A DNA stretch of 64,000 bases from NCBI RefSeq assembly GCF_008831285.2, contig NC_045145.1, positions 1,798,001 through 1,862,000 on the forward strand, given 5' to 3'. The translations under genes were made by a program, and so were the position numbers. Below are positions 30,718 through 43,710 of the stretch, piece by piece (within the stretch, counting starts at the first letter, position 1; each line of letters begins with the position of its first letter). The notes beneath the pieces were generated by a model. That model was not told the DNA's origin. It made no database searches and was given only the letters and a program-made list of their open reading frames with translations. The DNA comes from Nymphaea colorata. Lineage: Eukaryota; Streptophyta; Magnoliopsida; Nymphaeales; Nymphaeaceae.

Positions 30718-32140
30718 GTTGATGATTTTAATTGTTAATATGTTCATCAATTAGTTTCTCATTTTGCATTCCTCTAGCACATGCTAATTTAGTGCTTCTA
30801 TTAGAAATATATGCACATGAATAAGCATTTTATACTTAAGTTGGTCATAAAGAACTGTTTTTTCTTCTGGTGTAATGTTAATTTCTTTTTTCCCAAACTA
30901 ATTACTTATTTACTCTTTAGTCTCTGATTTCAAATGAAATCATTCTGGGTCTATCTTGCAAGCAGGACATGTTCAGCGATTCATGTATTTGAAGTTCATT
31001 TTCTTCTTGTCTGCATTCTCCATTATGTTATTGTGTATTTCCCACATTAGCTTACGACAGTCTTGTTCTTACTTGGTTTTTCTCTTCTCCAACTTGGCTG
31101 TCTATTAAGTACATGATGTGCATCCAGCGTTCTAGCCATATATTGGTGCTGTTTGTAATGTTAAATTAATCAGTGGTGATCACAATGCCTCTCTGACATG
31201 ATAATACTGTGATTTGTTAGTGAGCTAAGAACAAGTTGGCTTTGTTTGATTTAAGTGGTTTTTTATTAATAAATATTGCTACTATTGTTGCTGTTATCAC
31301 ATTTATTCAGCAATTTGACACGATTTTGAGCCGTTCAAGAATGACCCTGGCTGGAATTATACTGTATTTCATGGTACTGAAATCCATGGATCCAAATCAA
31401 CCCTCTTTGAATCAATATAGATCACATGTCCTTTTTATTTTTAATTATTTTCAATATTCTGAATTTTTTATTTTTTCTCTTTTACCTTTTTATCATAAAC
31501 AATACAATTTTTAACTTTCTCTGATTCGCAAATGAATTCTGCTTTTGTTTCAGCTAATCATTTGAATCTTTTGCTGACTGATTAGATTTAGGAACAAATT
31601 TTAGCATCACTTCTTTATTGACGACAATTTTTGTTCCTGTTGACTGTTTCTTAATTCTTCTGTCTTCTTTTATGCTATTTTATTGAACTCTTTTCTTGTG
31701 TCCTGCTTCAAAATCTTTTTGAACCCTTTCTTAAGGTGCCAGGACCTTAAAGCAGGTGAGCTCATTTACATTTCTTCTGATTGAGTGTGACTTTTGTTGT
31801 TTAAATATCTCAAGAGCATTTGATATATGCTTATTGTTGCTATTCCTTTTTCTCTTTTTATCATTAGACAAAATCATGTTCTGAAAGTGTGCTATGGAAA
31901 GGAAAGTGTAGTGCAAATCTAGGTCTTGTGCCAAAAGATGCAAAGCTTGATAAGTATGCTATCAGCTGTATATTTATGTTTCTTCTTGTTTATCTACTCA
32001 CCTCTAGAAAGTCATTTTTCAGCTATCATCTCTGTTATCAAATTTCGGGAATCAATGTATCAGAGCAGAAGGTTTTATTCTGAGTTCTACATGTGCCACT
32101 TGGGAGAACGATGATTGTGAAAACCGGTTTTCCGTAACCT
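30718..32140. other. Non-coding, intron-like
   Basis: T-rich DNA with no firm feature. 'tatcagagcagaag' at about 32058 resembles the core of a tRNA-Met primer-binding site (TGGTATCAGAGC), but no LTR precedes it. Confidence 0.4.
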
Positions 32141-33200
32141 TTTTCCGTTTTGCTTATTGTGGGTTGTAGATTCTGCATCGGAGAAATTGAAGATAGTGCC
32201 ATCGACATGGAATAATAGGTCGAAGAAAAGGATGCCTTGTTGAACCAGACGACGGTGGCCAATGCGCAATGGGGGTCAAGGTGCACAATGCCCCTAGGGA
32301 GAGTAGCCGGACCAGGAGGTGAAATTGCCATGCGGCCATCATTGGAGAGAACTTAACCTTCGGCAGAACTTGAGGGCAGTGACGCAGTGGACTCTCTGAC
32401 ACACGCTCAAAGCATGAAGGTTCCATGACAAAGGAGAAGAACTAGACTCACGCCTGGTAGGACACTGCCCTGACTTTCAGCTGGAACAGGAAAAGAGAAC
32501 CTAGGTTGGTCTCTTCAAGCAAATAATGCAGTTGATGTTGCCCACGCTAGCCAGTAATGCCCTCAACCAGTCATTACAACACTTGTCTCCTAAGGAAAGG
32601 TGAGTATGTTTCAAGCACAGCCATGCTTCACGTGCAGAGCCAAATGGGGGCGGCTACATGAGTGTAAGCAGCTGACGACCTGCTAGAAGAAGCCGAACCA
32701 GTGGCTCTTCTGGAGCTGCTAAAGGAGAAGGGCAGAGGTGTGATTGTTACCTCTTCCATCGCACAACCAGCCCTGTTAAAGGCAAACTACGGGCAGCCCA
32801 CACTCTCTATCTCCATTTTGTGCACGACTGTGAGGACAACACCTACCAAGGAGACCCCAGCAACTGCCGTGAATGTAAAAGGATATGTCGGCACTGCTGG
32901 AGCAGTTTGGCTCGTTGAGGGCGGGTCTGCTCAAGCCATCTTGAGTCAGCAGGGGGCTCGAATGGGGCTCAACACAGGAGGGCCCTTCTGCACTGCCACA
33001 GACATTGGGAAAACAGGGTGCAGGGTCGACAGCTCCATGCAAGCCTGTTTATTTTTGTTGGATGGGGACCAGGCGTTGAACTTGACACTTGACAGCCCTC
33101 AGCTAAAGCGACTCAGCAAGGATTCCTCCGATCTCCTTGAAAGAAAAGTTGGATCCTTGAGGAGGGTGGTGAAAGGGTGACCATATACGACTTGGGAACC
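32141..33200 (+). mobile_element. Ty3/gypsy gag-protease fragment
   Basis: A gag zinc knuckle CFTCRAKWGRLHEC (about 32628-32670) fits the gypsy-type spacing C-x2-C-x7-H-x-C (family CFKCGEKWSPGHRC). It is followed, in the open frame 32701-33180, by a region like the retropepsin of these elements: VNVKGYVGTAG, then VWLVEGGSAQAILSQQGARM then GLN. The family has VLVDGGSTHNF...RLGL; the catalytic Asp is Glu here. Sequence is markedly GC-richer than its surroundings. No RT follows; a copia piece takes over at about 33.38 kb. Confidence 0.65.
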
Positions 33201-33384
33201 AACGCATCATGCATGCCTTGAGTTTTCAGAGACCCACCTCATACCAAGGTAAGGGGGCAACCAGTGTGAGGCAAACAGATGGGCCAAGACTGCTAAGCCA
33301 AAGAGGACAACTAGCCCACAGCATAACAAACCACATCAATGCGGATCTAGTAAGGGGAAGAGAAACAATTCAGATTTCAGCATA

Positions 33385-34395
33385 TGAAGCCACCAAATTC
33401 TACCGGATCCACTGGAGTGCATCATGGGATAAAATCTATCACTATTCTGTTACTATATGGTGATGATATCATTCATACAGGAAATTCACATTCATTTATA
33501 ATGTCATTCCTCGTCACCATCAGACAACAATTTGCTATGAATGATCTGAATTACTTCTTGGGAATTCAAGTTGTAAGGACTTCCAATGGCTTGTTTATGC
33601 ATCTGTCTAGATATGCTTAAGACATTATTTCTAGAGCACAAATGCAGCAATGTAAAATAGTGACGCACCTATACTGTTGGTTTCAAATCTCCTAAGGAAA
33701 TTGATCCTCCTTATTCCAATGCTACCGCATATCGAAGTCTTGCAGGTTCACTTCAATACTTGACCCTTACACGGCCAGATCTCTCCTATGCAGTAAATTT
33801 TGCATGTCAATTCATGCATGCCCCAACGATAAAGCATTTTCAAATCTTGAAATGCATTATATGATATGTTCAAGGCACGTCTCAATATGGTATCCAGTTC
33901 TATAAGTCCCAAGTTTTGACTCTCCGAGCGTACTCTGCTGCAGACTGGGGGGCTGTCCATATACACGCCAATCGACTTCAAGATACTGCACATTTCTTGG
34001 TCCAAATTGTATATCCTGGAGCTCTAAGAAACAACTGACTATTGCTCACCCGTCCTGTGAAGTTGAATACCAGGCCCTCACCGGAGCTGCTGCTGAAATT
34101 AAATGGGTTACCTTTATTTTAGAAGATCTCAGTGCCTATCTCTCCAAAGCTCCAATTCTATTGAGTGACAACATTTCGGCACTACATACCACTATTCAAA
34201 CAGTCTTTCATTCACGTATGAAACATTTTGGAACTCCATTATCATTTTGTTCATGAACAAATTGCACTGGAAAATATGAAAACTCAATTTGTCACAACCG
34301 AAGGTCAGCTTGCAGATCTTTTTACCAAACCATTGTCTCAGCAACGATTCAGCATCTTGGCTTACGTATGCAACCTTCCCTTCGGTTGAGGGGGG
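33385..34395 (+). mobile_element. Ty1/copia RT and RNase H remnant
   Basis: RT palm: SITILLLYGDDIIHTGNSHS (33430-33490; YGDD in place of YVDD), then NYFLGIQVVRTSNGLFMH (33549-33605). RNase H: PSCEVEYQALTGAAAEIKWV (about 34050-34110), LSDNISAL, VFHSRMKH (about 34205). C-terminal tail QLADLFTKPLSQQRF (34307-34350), the standard end of copia pol. Several stops and frameshifts between 33620 and 34050. The 5' half of the element is absent. Confidence 0.9.
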
Positions 34396-34891
34396 TGATA
34401 ACGCACCAGCTCACTCAAGAAAATCAGGTGCGTCTTCAACGGTTCATAACTCCAGGAGATCAGGCATGGATCATAACTGCAGGAAATCAGGTGTAATTAA
34501 TATGGCAGAAAATCAAATTAGCCACATGAGTCAAGAAAATAAAACACATCTTGATAAGGCTCCAGCAATAAATCAAATTCCAGCAAATTAAGAGCAATAA
34601 ATATGGAAGCGAAGCCAATCAGACAAGCAACAAAAACGCCTCTTCACAATGGTGAAAGATTTTGGGAGAATGTCAGTTTCTCCTATTCAAAACCAAGGAG
34701 AAATTCAAGCAAACAGATTGTACACCCATGGAAACTGATTCAAATTCGAACCAAACATAGCAATGTATAAATACTGTGCTAAGGGAACCAGATCATAATG
34801 AAATTGATGACTGAGTTGTAGAGTAGGAATTTTCCTTCGAACCACATTAATTTCTTTTGTTCATCATCTTCATCCTTCTTTCTCTTTTGCA
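34396..34891 (+). mobile_element. 3' LTR of the copia remnant (right border approximate)
   Basis: A purine-rich 'ttgagggggg' tract, a normal polypurine primer site, directly precedes TGATAACG at 34396. A TATA-like 'gtataaatac' lies near 34764, and the stretch ends 'tcttttgca' near 34891. No 5' LTR was found to confirm the borders. Homology to a second local copy (37.4 kb) begins right after the proposed LTR end, which supports that border. Confidence 0.6.
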
Positions 34892-35861
34892 GGCTTACAA
34901 TTAACTTTATGCTAAAGTACTTGACAATGTTAGAGCGGCAGAATGCAGCATTTTCAAAGATTAGAAAGCAGAATCCTGCGAACTACATAAGGAGTCAAGA
35001 AGAGCAATCTTGCTCTCTGTCTCCCTCTTGGGTAACACGTCTATTTTTATTTTTCTTTAGTCCATGTCTTAATTGATGAAGTTTCTTCAAGAATTCGTGT
35101 GGCATCTATGGATTTTCCTTGGCATATTTATGAACGCAGGAAAATTGGTCTCATTTCATACCCTCTTGTTGTGTTTTCCTAGGGTAAAAAGGCATGTCCT
35201 GGAGAGTTCCATTTGTTTGTTAGGAAATGGAATTAATTCCTGTTGTGACTTGAAGAATTAAGAGTTTTCAGTGGAAAGGTAAGCTACTTAAATGTGTTCG
35301 CCAAGTGTAGTTTTCTGAAAGACGATTTCAGTTTTGATATTTGAGTTATTTCTTTTTGTATAAAAAGTTTGGCCATTGTACAGCTGTACCAGACACTTGA
35401 ATATTGAGCTGCAACCATGGGAAGATTGTATTTTATGGTTATGGTATATTAAAGGTAAAATACTTAGTCATCAGTGTTTAACAACCGATAATATTCTCAT
35501 GTGCAACTGATTTATTAGCAAGTAGCTTTGATGCAGACTGTTTACAAGTGGTTGTGTACTGTTTAAGCGATTGTGCTTTCAACGGCCAAAGACTAAAATA
35601 TCACCTTTTCTTTTCTCTTTGACTTTCTCTCTCACTTTTCTCTTGGAAAAATCAAATGGTCACGTGCCTACCAATTTCTCTCTTTCTAAATTAGCCTTTA
35701 TTTCATTTTTTTCCAAGATATCAGGCTATTTTCCTTTTTTTTTTAACGGCCAAAGACTAATACACCACCTTTTTCTCTCTTTTAATTTCTCTCAAACTTT
35801 TATCCTGGAAAAATCAAATGGTCAAGTACGTTCCAATCTCACTCTCCCTCTCCCTCTCTCA

Positions 35862-35919
<58 letters not shown>

Positions 35920-36390
35920 AAAAAGCAGAGAGGGAAAAAGAGAATGAGTCTCGAGTTCGTTTAATATGAAAATTTTATTGTATTCATCTTTCATCTCAGC
36001 ATCCTCCTTTCTATATCAAAATTAAACAACCAATAAGAATAACTTATGAGAATTAGTGGAAGAGCGGCCTGCTCATGGTTTTCATTCATTTGGCTTTTTT
36101 TCTAAAAGGATCCACATAGATGTGTTTGACATGTTTTAAATGTTGAGTGTTTAGTTGTATAAATTAATTTATAACTTGAAAAGGCTATATATTTTTTTAT
36201 TCTTATAAATCTTGATCTATTGCATTGGACGTTGGTGATTTCTTTATCTTGTAAAATTGGAAATTCCAGACTTCGAGTGCTTATTTTACTCACTAAATAC
36301 ATGGCCCTATTTTTGTGATATAGAAGAGTTTTGGTCAAATATAACTATAAAATTTTTAAAATAAAGCAAATACCTGTTAAGCAGCCAGTG
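34892..36390 (+). repeat. Local duplication, copy 1, split by a ~770-bp insertion
   Basis: 34892-35560 and 36333-36390 match 37406-38150 in the same orientation, about 2.5 kb away. Shared words include 'aaggagtcaa', 'agagcaatcttgctct', 'ttttccttggcat', 'gttttcagtgga', 'gtaagctacttaaatgt' and 'atataactata'. About 770 bp (35560-36332) interrupt copy 1 only. The first part reads as an open frame LTINFMLKYLTMLERQN / RKQNPANYIRSQEEQ, which copy 2 does not keep. Confidence 0.8.
35579..35917. repeat. 165-bp direct repeat plus (TC)n(TA)n microsatellite
   Basis: Inside the ~770-bp insertion, 'aacggccaaagactaa' starts two copies (35580 and 35743). Both continue 'cacctttt...ctctc...cttttatcctgg/ctcttgg aaaaatcaaatggtca'. 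The second runs into (TC)n and (TA)n (35847-35917). Confidence 0.85.
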
Positions 36391-37405
36391 GGCAAAAGAA
36401 GGGTTTCTATTAAGAAATTGAAAATGTGAAGGCACTTTTCAAGATTACAGCAAGTTATCAAGGACGACATGAAAATTTTCTATAATAACCCCGCCAACCG
36501 CTAAGGTTCTCTCAAAAATGTCCTGCCAAAAGCAAGAAGCCGGGAAGAGAGAGAGAGAGAGCATCAGAGCACTGACACGTAAAACTGGGCAGCAGGCCGA
36601 GCCGCCGCGGGGTACCCGGGACCCAGGCCAGCTGACACAAGCGGCCTTGCCGATTAGTAATTTTTTTTGTTGGTCTTGTTTTAAAAATTATTTTGAGAGC
36701 CTGAGATTGATTGAAACTTAGGTACCGATCATATTTGATGTGTATGAATTTAGTTCTTTCTTTCTCTTCTTTTTCGGTGTCCTTCATTCTCAATCGACTG
36801 ATTGAGTTGATAAGCCTAGTAGTTGTTTCTTGCTTGATCTTTTTCGAGAAACTCTGTTGAAGAATGTTTGGGATTTCTAGGTCCGTTGGGCTTCAGGTGA
36901 CTGGGTTTGTGGAAGACCATTCAGTATGCCCATGGATTGGATGTATTCATGATTGTTTTCTTCCTTCCCGTTCTTATTTCTTGGACATGAAAAAAAATTT
37001 CCAACTTCGTCTGTTTTGGTGTGTACTCTGGGATTTTGGGTTGGATTGTTGGTTTCGGTGATAGAATTTCTGGAAGATCGTTTAGTGTGTGATGCATTAG
37101 AATTTTCAAATTCTCCTTTGGATTCACAGTCTTGAATTCGTTGATGTTGTCTGTTTTTTTTATAGCTTTGTGCGTTGTTTGTGCCGTCTTCCATGGATTG
37201 ATCACTCAATTTCTAGTTCAATATGTTTTTCAGGAGAGGACCGTTTGTCCTTGCTAACGTCATGTCTTGTGATCTGTTCCTTTGACCATTTTGTTTGACA
37301 ATCTTCTTAGCGCTGGTAGTGAATATCTGCAACTTTCTGCTCTCTCTCTCTCTCTCTCTCTGAAATTTCTCGCAGCTCACCTTGCTGATTATTTAGTGCC
37401 TTATC
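36391..37405. other. Non-coding spacer between local duplicates
   Basis: Holds (GA)n at about 36547-36562, a GC-rich patch ('gagccgccgcggggtacccgggacc') at about 36598-36630, and (CT)n at about 37341-37362. Open frames on both strands (36518-37209) are unrecognised. The GC-rich patch followed by T-rich sequence resembles a leader or 5' UTR but no gene can be supported. Confidence 0.4.
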
Positions 37406-38150
37406 TCACTTTACAAATAACTTAGTGGGCAAGAATGTGACAATTCAAAAATAGCAAGAAAGCAACATTTTTAGATAGATGAAGGCAGAAACCCGGGAAA
37501 TACTTAAGGAGTCAAAAGAGCAATCTTGCTCTCCATCTTACTCAATGTAAACCTTCTCTATGTTTATTTTTCTTTAGTTCTTGTCATAATTGAAGTTTTG
37601 TCAAGAATTCGTATGGCATCTGTGGGTTTTCCTTGGCATTTTATGAACTTTATAAAATTTGTCTAATTGCTAGGGTAAAAAGGGGTGTTTCAGACATTTA
37701 TTTGTCATGAAATAGAACTAATTCTTGTTGAGACTTGAAAAATTAGGAGTTTTCAGTGGATAGGTAAGCTACTTAAATGTATTTGCTGAAATGCCGGTTC
37801 CTGATCAGTTTTAATATTTGAGTTATTACGTTACCATAAAACGTTTTTCAATCGTACAACTATGGCAAATAATTGAATATTGAGCTGCAATCATGGGTAA
37901 ACTGTCCTATATGGTTATGGTATGTTAAATGCGAATGCTTGGCCACCAGTGTTTAAACAAACACAATGTTCTCATGTGGCAACTGATTTATTATATAATA
38001 GCTTATTATGCGGACACTTTGTTTTTGTTGTCATCATTTTTAACGAATGTGTGAGCAATACCGTTTTATGATGGCATTGCAAGTGGGTGATTACTGTTTT
38101 GGCAAAATATAACTATAATGTTTTTTCAAAATAAAGTAAGTACCTGTTAT
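37406..38150 (+). repeat. Local duplication, copy 2 (uninterrupted)
   Basis: Collinear match to 34892-35560 plus 36333-36390. Because it lacks the ~770-bp block, it shows the pre-insertion state, or the state after a deletion. Confidence 0.8.
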
Positions 38151-41100
38151 GCACATAACGACTTTTGATCCTACCATGACTCACATCGGTCAGGACCATC
38201 TAATATCACAATAGTCTCAGTCCTCTTTGTAGTTGAAAGGTTAACTTCTTTCTTGAAATGGTTGATCCCTCCCTGCACTTGTTGAGCATGCGAAAACCAT
38301 TTTGAATTCTAATTAGATTGTTACTTTCTTGTTTCTATTATGAAATCAAGATCACAATTTTTACCACATCTAGGTCTTGATACGACGTCCCAACAACCAA
38401 ATAGATACACCCTTTGCCTGACCAAAGAAAAAACCATTGTTCAAGGCATCATATGGGGGTTTTCCTTTTCACATATGGGGACTCTGGTCATTTCACATTC
38501 ACAACATCAGTTCCCACTTACTCCCCTGCCCTTTCCTAGCCGCTCTTCTTCTCGGATCTCTCCTCCCTGCCCCATCTGGTGGGCACCATGGCCAGCTGCT
38601 CCTCCCATCGGCCAGAGTCGTACTTACTCTACTGATCGACCATGCGTTGAGTTGGAATGACCAAGTTCGCCATCGACAAGACGACTTCCCGCCCTTTGAT
38701 CAGCTTGGTATTTTAGTGGTGGTTGATTTGCATCCCAACCTTCGCTCTTAACACTTTCTTGTTAAACAAAAGTGCCTCTTTGGTTCTTGGTCCATATTTA
38801 TCAGCTTATCAAGTAATATTACTAACCCAAATCATGAGCTTTTCTTGGAGAGAACCACTTAATTTCAGACCATCGCATTTCAAACACTGTTTCACAAGTG
38901 TGAATCCAAAAACTATTTTGTTGGCCGGTCAACTTAAGGGCCAGTCAAAATAGTTTGCCAAGAAAATGGTACCGAATTGGTCAATCTCCATGAGAATTGA
39001 AAAGGAATGAATATTAAAAGTATTTGGAAAATGATAATATAAAACTAGAATTGCACTATTTAGAATGAAGTAATTTTCATCTCAGATGTATATAAATATT
39101 TTTTCTATTTTGTAATTTTGGTCTTCTTATTTTCAATCATTGCTTAGTACGAAATTGTAGCATCAAATGACAAAAGAGGGGCTTGGACCGGCCCAGTTAA
39201 ATTTTAATCAAAAAATATATAAGAAAAATATTATATATATGCATTTATTTATTTAAAATTAATTAAAAATTGTCGAGCCTGGCCAAGCGGGTGCCCACTT
39301 CTATCTAGACATAATGTGTGTGCCATTATTGCATTTTACTTCTTGATTTTGTTACATTACCTGGCGGTTGATTTCTAGAATAAGTCTATGTTGTTATCCC
39401 TGCCTGTTTGATTGTCACATTGAGATTGGGAGTTTCTAAAGCCGACACTGTGTCAAAACAATAATTTGATCAAGACAGCATGTTACTATGTTCTCGCTTT
39501 TTCAGTACCGTAAAAAAGCTTGAATTTTGGACGAGAAAGCCTTGCTTCGAATTGCTTTTGGTGATTTTTCAGATACTGCCTATTGAAAAGTGAGCTTATT
39601 TTTATTGAAAAAAAATATTATAAACCTTCTACTTTAATACAAGAATATGTTGTTATAGCCACAAAATCATCTGCAAATATGATTGAACGAACCAGTAGAC
39701 TTCATATATACATCATCCATCAACTACATATATGCCAATAAAACAAACCTCATTTAAGGCCGGATTTTACTCTGAACGTCTCATACGAACGTCCGACCTC
39801 GCAAGAAGTTGAAATATGTTTATATCGTTCATTGATCATTTGGCAATTTGTTCAGTATTTTAAGGGAAGCATGAATGAATATAAGTCATCCCACACTCAA
39901 AACATTTTCCCAAGATACTGAACAAAAGTATGTGCTATTCTCGTGTCCCTCCTCTCCGAGAGAATAGCAAGAGGGCCTCCTCCTTCCTCTCGCTTCCGAC
40001 CTCTTCTTCTTGTCTCTTTCTTGCTCACGCTTCTGACCGCTCGCCATTCTTGCTCAGCCTCTGATCACTCGCCATTGGCATTGTCTCCTCTTCTTTTACC
40101 GTCCCTCTCGCTGTGTTTCTCTGAAGGGAGAGAGACCTGCTTCTCTCTGTCGATTTTTCTGCTTCGAGTCACTTGGATGTCCACAGAGACACAGGAACCT
40201 TTCTCAACAATGGCATCTCTTCAAAGCATCATTTTATGAGAGTCCCATTGGACCAATCTGTAACGTGTCTGAACCGCGGGACGAAAGCGTTCCGTGTCCC
40301 AACGACGGAATCGGAACGAACTCCGTCTCCGAACCGTGGTTGATCTATTTCATTTATTATTGATGCTCCCATGGCATTCTCTTTTTGTTTCAGCTCTGCC
40401 TCGATTGTCCAATTCCAGCGCTGCAAATTCTCTGCTCAATACCACATGATGTAAGAGTGGTTTAATAGAGGTGGAAAATTTTGAGGATCTATCCCTACTC
40501 ACTTTGGTATTCTGAGTTCGTGCTCATCGACCGTGGTCGTTGGCTGAGGAGGTCATTCGCCTTCATTCTTCTCTTTGTGCACTATGGTAGGAACCAGTAT
40601 AAGTCTTATATATTTATTTTTATGCTTGAACATGTGCATTTGAAGGCTAGTATTACTTCAAAACTCCAACAATTGGTATTGAAGACAAGTTCTACACTCC
40701 TGTGTATCATGTACTGTTTGTTTGTTATTGAGGGAGAGGACGGCAGATTGTCACTGGCCATTTCGAAACTCTCTCGCTCTTGTGCTCTTGCACAATCTCT
40801 GTCTCTGCATTCCCTCTCTCTCTCTTGTAACTCTTTCGTATTTTAAAAATAAAATGAGAAGGGGTTGCTAGCGAGGGGCTCTGTCCCCTCCGCCGGCAGC
40901 ATCCGGCAAACCCCTCTTCAGGTATACGAGAAAGAGACAGAGATGGAGGCCGTTGGGCCCTCCCTGAAGCAAATCAATGGAGCGCGCAATCCCTTCTCTC
41001 TATCACCGCTGGAAACCACCGATGAAAAAGGAGGGCGTGGGCCACCAAGTGGCAGGCCTGCCTTTTTCTTTTCCTGTCGATAGCAGTGCCTCCTTGTGGG

Positions 41101-41554
41101 CGAGAGGGGGAGAAACAGATGAGGAACACATAACCAGGCAGCCTCGCGTCTCTTTGCCTTGCAGCAGCACCAGCAGAACCGACCCCATCGGGGGCGTGGT
41201 CCTTTTGAAAAAGACGACAAAATGGGGTGGGCCCTTCCTATCATAATGGAGAAGGGGAGGGCTTTTGCCCACCCTTCTGACAGTGTAGGGGGATTAAAGT
41301 GTATTGTTATGTCATGGTTTATCACCAAAGTGAGGCCGCAATGGCCTCTCACACTTGCTTAGGAAAAAAAAATATAAAGGGCCTTATTATTATATTTGTT
41401 ATTTCTTTGTATTGATCAATAATGAATGGTCACATATATCTTTGTCACTTGCATTGCCTAATTCTGTTATTTTTTATAGCTCAAGTAATATTCTCATTTT
41501 TGATGGATCTAATTCTACTATTGAAAAGAAATTGTACTGTTGACATTAGGATAT
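38151..41554. other. TE-like intergenic stretch; GC-rich block at 40.87-41.35 kb
   Basis: 38.34-38.95 kb and 39.94-40.24 kb have unrecognised open frames, the latter Ser/Leu-rich from CT-rich DNA. 40.25-40.35 kb holds short inverted words ('ggaacgaaa...ttccg'). 40.87-41.35 kb is clearly GC-richer and lies just 5' of a copia gag, so it may be the leader or 5' LTR of that element, but no LTR pair is visible. 38.95-39.94 kb shows nothing. Confidence 0.4.
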
Positions 41555-43710
41555 ATGGATCTATACCTAACACTTCATGTGAATGAGTCTGCCCTTTTGA
41601 CTGATAAAAAGACAACACATGAGAAAGCAGTCTTTGAAAAGTGTGAGCGATCTAATCGCCTTCACTTGGTGCTTCTGTAGTCTAGAGTTTCTAACTCCTT
41701 TGGTCCTCTTAGTCCACTTGTTTCTATTATTTCCACCAGCTGAATAAGGTTCTTTCAACATCTCTTACAACATGCATAATGATGGATAGACATTCAATGA
41801 CTTGATGTCCAAGTGTGTTGATGAAGAAGAGAGATTGAAGAGTGAAAATGTGCATAGTGCACATGTGGCTTCTCATAAAGTCAACATAAAATCGGTCCAA
41901 AGAAGAATGTCATAAAGAAAAAGGCTAAAAAGTCCGCTACATGAACATCTAACCAATCTACTATCAAGCCTCAAAAAGATGTCTTTTCTATGAAGTGCTT
42001 CTTCTGTAGGAAGAAATGACATAAAAAGACAAATTGTGAAAAGTATGTGAACTGTTGGCTAGGAAAGATAATTTATCATTAATATCTCATGAACGTAACT
42101 TGATTAATATTCCAGTTAATAACTGGTGGGTTAATTCGAGTGACACTGTGTATATTGCCAATACCTTGCAGGCTTTTATGAACAAAAGGGAGCCAATGGA
42201 ACATAAGAGAAGTACTTTCTTCGAAAACAAATGCATTCGCATGTCAAGGCCATTGGGACTTGAAGGTGATGCTAGAGAGTGGTTCTGTTTTAAACTTAAG
42301 TGGATACATTTTATGTATCATCTTATAGCAGAAACCTTGTTTCTATTTTTTGACTAGATAAACTTGGATACTGTTTTAAATTTAAAATTCAAAATTATTT
42401 ATTTAGAAAGATTCAATCTGGATTGGTTATACATGTTTGACTGATTAACTACGATCCATGAGTCTCTATCTTGTGGCAATATATCAATTGGTAATAAATA
42501 TGGCATGTTGAATGAAATTCTATATGTTTTGGCACTATTGCTTAGGACATATTAAGTATAAGCAGAGTAACACATACAAGAAATGTGCTAAAATGAGCAA
42601 CAACAAAGTAGAAATTATTCATACAGATGTATGCAGACTGTTTGCCCTATGTAATATGGATGAAAGGTATTTCATCACTTTTCTTGACTATTACTGCTAA
42701 TTTATCTCTATATTTTATTTGAGAAATCGGAAGTCTATATAGCTTTGAAAGACTTTAAGAATGAGGTCGAAAAACAAAATGGAGAAGTAATGGAAGTGTA
42801 TGATCAGATAGAGGTGGCGAGTACTATGGATGTTGTACTGTGATGGGGTAACAGGAGGGACCTTTAGCATGTTTTCTCAAGGAAGAAGGCATTGTACCTC
42901 AGTGCACTATGTCCACTAGCGCATATTAGAATGGTATAACTGAAAGAAGAAATCATATGCTTAAAGAAACGGTTCATGCTATGTTGAATTATTCACCACT
43001 CTTTATTGTGTTGTAGAGTGAGGCTTTTAAGGATAGCTGCACACAATTTGAATAATGTACCTGCTAAAGTTGTTTCTAAAACTCCTTATAGTTATTGGCA
43101 GGCAGAAAGCCTGCACTATTATATATGCACATTTGAAGTTATCCAGTTGGAGCCAAATGATATAACCCTCACATAAAGGCTTTTGACCTTATAACAATTA
43201 GTAGCTTCTTCATTGGTTATCTAGAATGGTCAAAAGGTTACATATTTAATTGTTCATGTCATTGACAATAAGATTTGTTATTCATCTAGACTATGTGGTG
43301 CACTTATAGGAGCCCAATGATTTCATAGTTGATGATGATCCAATCACCTTTATGGAAACTATTGAGTGTATGCAATCTGCACATTGGATAGAAGCCATAA
43401 AAGAAGGGTTCAACTCTACGGCTATAACTCAAGTGTGGGACCTTATCGCTCTATCTAAAATAGTCAAACACATGATGTAAATATGTATTTAAGACTGAAA
43501 AAACTCTAATGACAAATTGAAAGGAACAAGGCAATGATGGTTGCTAAAAGGCTTCACGCAAATGGATGGCATTGAGTATAACGAGACATTTTCAACTAAG
43601 AAGTCAATGAATGAAGATTATTTTACTTTCAAAACTTGTTCTGACTTAGAGCTACATCAAATGGATGTAAACATTAAATGGTGATTTACATGAAGATGGG
43701 ATGGAGAATT
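41555..43710 (+). mobile_element. Ty1/copia gag-pol remnant
   Basis: Domains follow copia order. Gag start MDLYLTLHVNESALLTDKK then EKCERSNRLHL (41555-41670). CCHC knuckle CFFCRKK-stop-HKKTNC (about 41997-42040; the usual Gly before His is a TGA). Pre-protease/protease NIPVNNWWVNSSDTVYIA (about 42115-42165; the family has WW.DSGAT.H, so the catalytic DSG is lost). Integrase zinc part FWHYCLGHI (about 42528), EIIHTDVCRLF (about 42612) and YFITFLDYY. RT: QSAHWIEAIKEGFNSTAITQ (about 43375-43435), KGFTQMDGIEYNETFS (about 43548-43595), LELHQMDVN (about 43648). Stops and frameshifts throughout; sequence ends before RNase H. No LTR or PBS identified. Confidence 0.9.

Noticed and set aside
32050-32070. 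tRNA-Met primer-binding-site-like word as the start of the copia element
   Set aside because: No LTR lies directly upstream and the sequence before it does not match the 3' LTR end.
32154-32426. Two overlapping - strand frames that faintly resembled a secreted plant enzyme
   Set aside because: They lie opposite the gypsy gag region and no family motif could be fixed.
32776-33042. Cys-rich - strand frame of 88 codons
   Set aside because: Antisense shadow of the gypsy protease-like frame.
34892-35060. Open frame LTINFMLKYLTMLERQN as an exon
   Set aside because: The AG acceptor falls at the LTR end, and the second local copy does not conserve the frame.
39943-40239. 98-codon Ser/Leu-rich + frame with a signal-peptide-like start
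   Set aside because: Product of CT-rich low-complexity DNA; no family features.
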